Origin: Endomychus coccineus | Lineage: Eukaryota > Arthropoda > Insecta > Coleoptera > Endomychidae | Assembly (NCBI GenBank): GCA_958510875.1 | Contig: OY294068.1 | Coordinates: forward strand, 78,921,978 to 78,985,977 | Length of the DNA: 64,000 nucleotides | Direction of reading: 5' to 3' | Shown: positions 60,326-64,000 of the stretch, piece by piece | Layout: each line of letters starts with the position of its first letter | How positions within the stretch are numbered: position 1 is the first letter of the stretch | Position numbers and translations under genes: made by a program | The notes under the pieces: generated by a model | Seen by the model: the letters and a program-made list of their open reading frames with translations, nothing else | Told to the model about the DNA's origin: nothing | Databases searched by the model: none

Positions 60326-61492
60326 TGTAACCTCCTTCCGCTTGAATGGTTAATTACAAGTGGGGAGGTTGTCACTTACTGTCCTCTTATGACAGTAACT
60401 GACCTGCTTGGGTTTCTTGAGGGTCCAGGTTCCCTTTTTATATAGGTTTTAAAATTGCTGTTTCTCTTTCGTGTGGATTGCCAAATAAAACAGATATTTC
60501 TTGCTTAACTAAGTTTATTAATTATCTCTATTTACATTTACACCAGCTATGTACAATCTATTTACAAAATGTTGCTAGGAACAGGCCGTTTTAATGTGTT
60601 CGTTTTCCGTGTATAAAATAACGCGCTAATTAGATGTTTTCCTATCGTCGGGAGTCTCCACCATCTGCGTGAGATGGTAGACAAGTTTTTGTCCCTAGGT
60701 CTAGAAATGAAATGAATCGCGACAATCTAAATATTTAGTACACTGTTAACTTCGACGGAGCGTGGGTCGTGTATTCGCTCTGACCTGTATTTCAGACGTA
60801 ATTTCTTACGGAACGGGGTATAACGGACTAGGTTGATTTGTCAGCTATCGGCTATGACTGATTTAATAATTTCACAAGTCGGTCTCGGAGAGAATCACCA
60901 CGTAGCCCCTGAAATCAATTCGCAGAAGCTGGATCGTATTCGTCCAAGCTATAAGGCTTGATTTTTCCAGCGGTTTCGGCTGTGACTTTATTAAAAATTC
61001 TACAAATCGGTCTCGGACAAAATCCTAACTTAGTCTCTAGAAAAACAATTCGCAGAAGCTGAATCGTATTCGTCCAAGCTATCAGGATTGTTTTGTAGAC
61101 TATTGAATTTATAAACAAAGTTCGAATTTGAAATCGGACTTATATCCTGGAATGTTAATTCAATGACTTGAATGGATTTTAATCGGCAATTAATACTCAC
61201 TCTCTATTTCTCGGATTTGCACAATAGCAACGGCTTCGGGTTGTTTAGATTACGGCAGGTCAATCTCGGTGCTGGTCTGGCAAGTCAGTTCCCTTTCGCT
61301 ATGAAATGGGCTTGCTTTTATACAGATCGCGGCGTGTGACGTAACGTGAACAGGTGACCGGCTGGCGAATTCTGTTCACCAGTTTTTATACATAGATGTG
61401 CACGAAGTTTGATCTCTTAACTTTGCCTATGTAATTCGATTCTACTGAGATATTCAAATTTATTTGTAAGTAATGAAGAATGCTTCATTACA
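60326..61492 (-). repeat. 3' LTR of a second Ty3/gypsy element
   Basis: In element sense it starts TGTAATGAAGCATTC and ends AAGGAGGTTACA, with TG...CA termini and about 1167 bases. The opposite LTR lies beyond the window, so the ends rest on the TG/CA rule, the adjoining polypurine tract and the Rep-1 breakpoint. Confidence 0.8.
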
Positions 61493-61951
61493 CACCCCCC
61501 TTTCTTTCTTAGAAAATTTTCTCCCGAAAATTTTCGAACGTACGATACGTTTCGTACGTCGGCTTGACCTCACAGTCCCACGGTATTTCACGCGCGCCAC
61601 AAGCCGGCCGGTTGGATCATACACCCTATAGTCATGCATTTTACGTAAACGTTTCTTAAAATATGGTTTCTTACTATCTACACTTAATCTATTTATACCA
61701 CTAACGGTGTCTCTGTCACTATATTTCAGGGGGTTATTTACACAAGGGGTTGATAGTTTCTTTGGTAAGGACGGTTGCTGCTGGGGTAGATCGGGAGTAG
61801 GCGGTGTCATATTGGGGATCGGCGAATAGTACAGCTGGAGTTCTGGACTTGATTCCGGACTGGAACCAAATAGATCGTGCAGCCTCTTTCCCAGTCGGAT
61901 GGCAGCCTCGGCGTCTTTCCCGGGAGTTCTAATTTCCGGAACTGAAGTCAT
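61460..61951 (-). CDS. Small basic ORF downstream of pol
   Basis: 163 codons from ATG 61951, Pro/Ser-rich at the start and very basic at the end (RRTKRIVRSKIFGRKFSKKE). It follows the integrase after about 30 bases and its stop lies inside the LTR, so it overlaps the polypurine tract. I recognise no family. It may be an extra ORF of this gypsy lineage or the degraded end of another product. It is open, unlike the pol upstream. Confidence 0.5.
   Translation of the reverse strand: MTSVPEIRTPGKDAEAAIRLGKRLHDLFGSSPESSPELQLYYSPIPNMTPPTPDLPQQQPSLPKKLSTPCVNNPLKYSDRDTVSGINRLSVDSKKPYFKKRLRKMHDYRVYDPTGRLVARVKYRGTVRSSRRTKRIVRSKIFGRKFSKKERGVCNEAFFITYK
61493..61512 (-). promoter_or_regulatory. Polypurine tract
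   Basis: In element sense AAGAAAGAAAGGGGGGTG lies directly before the LTR start, the primer for plus-strand DNA synthesis. Confidence 0.8.
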
Positions 61952-61982
61952 ATTTACTCCTGGGGAAAGAAAATTACATTAG

Positions 61983-63210
61983 TTAACAGTTAATTTTTTT
62001 CAAGTCCTTTACATGGACTCGAACGGGTTTACGACTAGTTCCATTTTCCAGCTCGACCACTACCGGTGAAATGATTTTCTTCACTTTAAACGGGCCTGCG
62101 AACTTCGGGGCCAGTTTAGCGGCGAAACCTTGAGCTGCCGAGGATAGCGGGTGTTCTTTGCACATGACCTCCTCCCCTACTTTAGGTGCCCAATCGCGCC
62201 GTCTCAGATTATAGTGTCGACTCTGGATAGTGAAGGCTTTATTCAACTGTAATTTGACGAAGTTGACGGCGTCTCTCAATTTTCCTAACTGTTCCTCATG
62301 TCTAGTAGGATCGGGGTTTCCATCATCATCGTCGCTACCCGGTCCCTGAACTTCCCGGAACAAAGTCTTCGGGTGGTCCACTTCTCGACCGTAGTTTAAA
62401 TATGCGGGAGTAAATCCAGTTGAGTCATGTCGGGCCGTATTGATGGCAAATATTAATTCCGGCAAATATGCGTCCCATGTACGGTGATCGTCCTCACAGT
62501 ATTGCGCAATCATCGTTTTTACCACTCTATTAACTCTCTCTACTGGATTGGCCTGTGGGGTATAGGGAGGGGTGAGTTTATGTTTGATTCCAAACTCTTC
62601 TAAGAATTTCCGAAATTTTGTTTGTCGCTAACAAACTGGGCCCCATTGTCACTAATTAACACTCTGGGACATCCGAATCTCATAAGCACCCTATCTTTCA
62701 GCACCCTCATGACAGTTTCCGTGTTCGCTGTCCGAATTGCTTGCCATTCTGTCCACTTGGTCAGCCGATCCTGCAGCACTACTAAATAATTGTTGGATTT
62801 GTTCGATCGAGGTAGGGGTCCTACTAGATCCACACTCACCATTTCCCATGGTTTGGATATTTTGCTTTGCTGTATGAATCCCGGAAGTGCCTGTTGCGAA
62901 GCTTTGTATTTCAAGCAGTGCTCGCATTTCCTCACATAGCGGGATATCTCCCTGAACATACCAGGCCAGTAGTATCTCTGAGCCACCCTTGCGATTGTTT
63001 TATTAATCCCTAGGTGTCCTGCCGTGTTCTCATCATGACATTCGTACAGAACCCATGTTCGGGCATTCTTTGGAACACATAACTTCCATGGTTCGGGGGA
63101 GGCTCCTTCCGTGTAATCATTAGCCTCGTGAAAGTGTCTGTATAGATTACCGTTTTCCACTCGATAATCCGGAAGTAGTTCGGGTTTTTCGTTGACGGCT
63201 TTAACTTTCT
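61983..63210 (-). pseudogene. Integrase of the second Ty3/gypsy element
   Basis: A His2-Cys2 zinc unit (CHDENTAGHLGINKTIA to CEHCLKYK), then core Asp in MVSVDLVGPLP, Asp in VLISDNGAQFV and Glu in NPVERVNRVVKT, followed by a C-terminal GPFKVKKI domain. One frameshift near 62605 separates the second Asp from the Glu. Otherwise well preserved, so a fairly recent copy. Confidence 0.85.
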
Positions 63211-63214
63211 TTTC

Positions 63215-64000
63215 TCACCAGGGATCCGGTATAACAGGCTCGATAAGGGCAATCTCTTCTTCTTCTTCGTGATCCGGCAATGGGGCTCGGGACAGAGTAT
63301 CTGCTACTCTGTTTAATACACCCTTCCGATACACAATCTCGAAGTCATATTGCTGCAGTTCTATGACCCATCTGGCCAGCCTCTGGGATGGGTTTTTCAA
63401 ATCGCGTAACCACTTTAAAGCCCTGTGGTCAGAGATAACGGTAAATTTGTAACCTTCTAAGTACATTTTCATCTTTCGAATTCCAAAGATAATGGCTAGA
63501 CACTCTTTTTCCGTCACGGAATAGTTCTTTTCTGAGGAACTTAGCGTTCGGCTAGCAAAGGCTATTATTTGTTCCTGTGAACCTAATTTTTGAGTGAGGG
63601 CCACCCCAAGCCCGCTATCTGAGGCGTCTGTTTGCAGCGTGAATGGTTTGGAAAAATCAGGACACGTTAGAACCGGAGCCTGCGTAAGTTTTTCCTTGAT
63701 TTTCTCGAAAGCTACCTGTTGCTCGGGAAACCATTGAAACTTCATTTGTTTCTTCAATAGTTTCGTTAAAGGCCCCACCATCTTTGAAAATTCAGGAATG
63801 AACCTGCGGTACCAAGATGCGACTCCCAAAAATCTCCTCAAGCTACGTACATTCGTTGGAGGATTCATTTTCACGATAGCTTCCACTTTCTCTGGGTCTG
63901 TTTTTATCCCTTCTTTTCCCACTACATGCCCTAGATACCGTAGTTCCGGCTTACAAAAGTGGCATTTTTCTGCGTTAATTTGCAGATTGGCCATCCTCAA
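63215..64000 (-). pseudogene. RT C-terminal part and RNase H of the second Ty3/gypsy element
   Basis: Runs off the window. RYLGHVVGKEGIKTDPEK and RRFLGVASWYRRFIPEFSKM are the RT connection, and RNase H shows LQTDASDSGLGV, EKECLAIIFGI and ISDHRALKWL. The frame ends with a TGA at 63215-63217 after VIPDPW, but reads on into the integrase in the same frame, so this is a single nonsense change in one polyprotein. Confidence 0.88.

Overview
The window is almost certainly from an arthropod nuclear genome, most likely an insect. It is AT-rich and has spliced genes with short introns (about 50-70 bases). It is dominated by transposable elements of insect type: an errantivirus-like LTR element with an env remnant, piggyBac, mariner, Harbinger, hAT, Penelope-like elements (PLEs), an R4/Dong-like retrotransposon and many (TA)n arrays. 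I see no confidently intact host gene. The order of insect cannot be fixed from this sequence. Nearly every coding sequence is broken, so this reads as a transposon graveyard with a few young layers.

Layout. 1-2.6 kb: an unclassified dispersed repeat plus possible small exons. 3.6-6.1 kb (-): a broken zinc-finger/tyrosine-recombinase gene of Crypton-like type. 6.8-10.2 kb: (TA)n arrays carrying a PLE-end palindrome, a decayed Tc1/mariner, a PLE fragment and an R4-like fragment. 10.9-12.7 kb: a second PLE family with long inverted arms. 14.4-18.3 kb: hAT remains, then a Harbinger pair (Myb/SANT-like gene + and intron-bearing transposase -). 18.9-29.7 kb (-): an LTR element with both LTRs and a TACG target duplication, interrupted by a piggyBac (TTAA duplication) in the integrase and a mariner (TA duplication) in gag. 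30.1-30.6 kb: an inverted repeat carrying two identical tRNA-like sequences. 30.7-39.1 kb: the main PLE cluster (family A), with an R4-like copy between (TA)n tracts. 39.1-42.6 kb (-): a recombinase N-terminal fragment and a second zinc-finger/recombinase pseudogene. 42.7-51.9 kb: a nearly identical tandem duplication of 4.6 kb, each copy holding a broken DUF7869-like gene, zinc-finger exons and an 820-base palindrome. 52-55 kb: mostly non-coding with two inverted repeats. 55.1-55.9 kb: two head-to-head PLE-A units in (TA)n. 56.0-60.2 kb (-): a non-LTR retrotransposon with PHD-finger ORF1 and APE/RT ORF2. 60.3-64 kb (-): the 3' LTR, polypurine tract and pol of a second Ty3/gypsy element running off the window.

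The most interesting layer is PLE family A. All four complete clusters are bounded by (TA)n on both sides, have their 3' ends pointing outward, and end at one of two fixed points 31 bases apart, one on each side. The repeat carries a TATA box exactly 30 bases before a TCAGT initiator, and several copies start exactly at that predicted start site. Just downstream lies a hammerhead-like motif that overlaps the ATG of the RT-GIY-YIG protein. Two other PLE families here carry related hairpin-GAAAC motifs and the same outward-facing architecture. Together these suggest two-sided target-primed insertion at (TA)n. This is an inference; the boundaries, spacing and motifs are seen directly.
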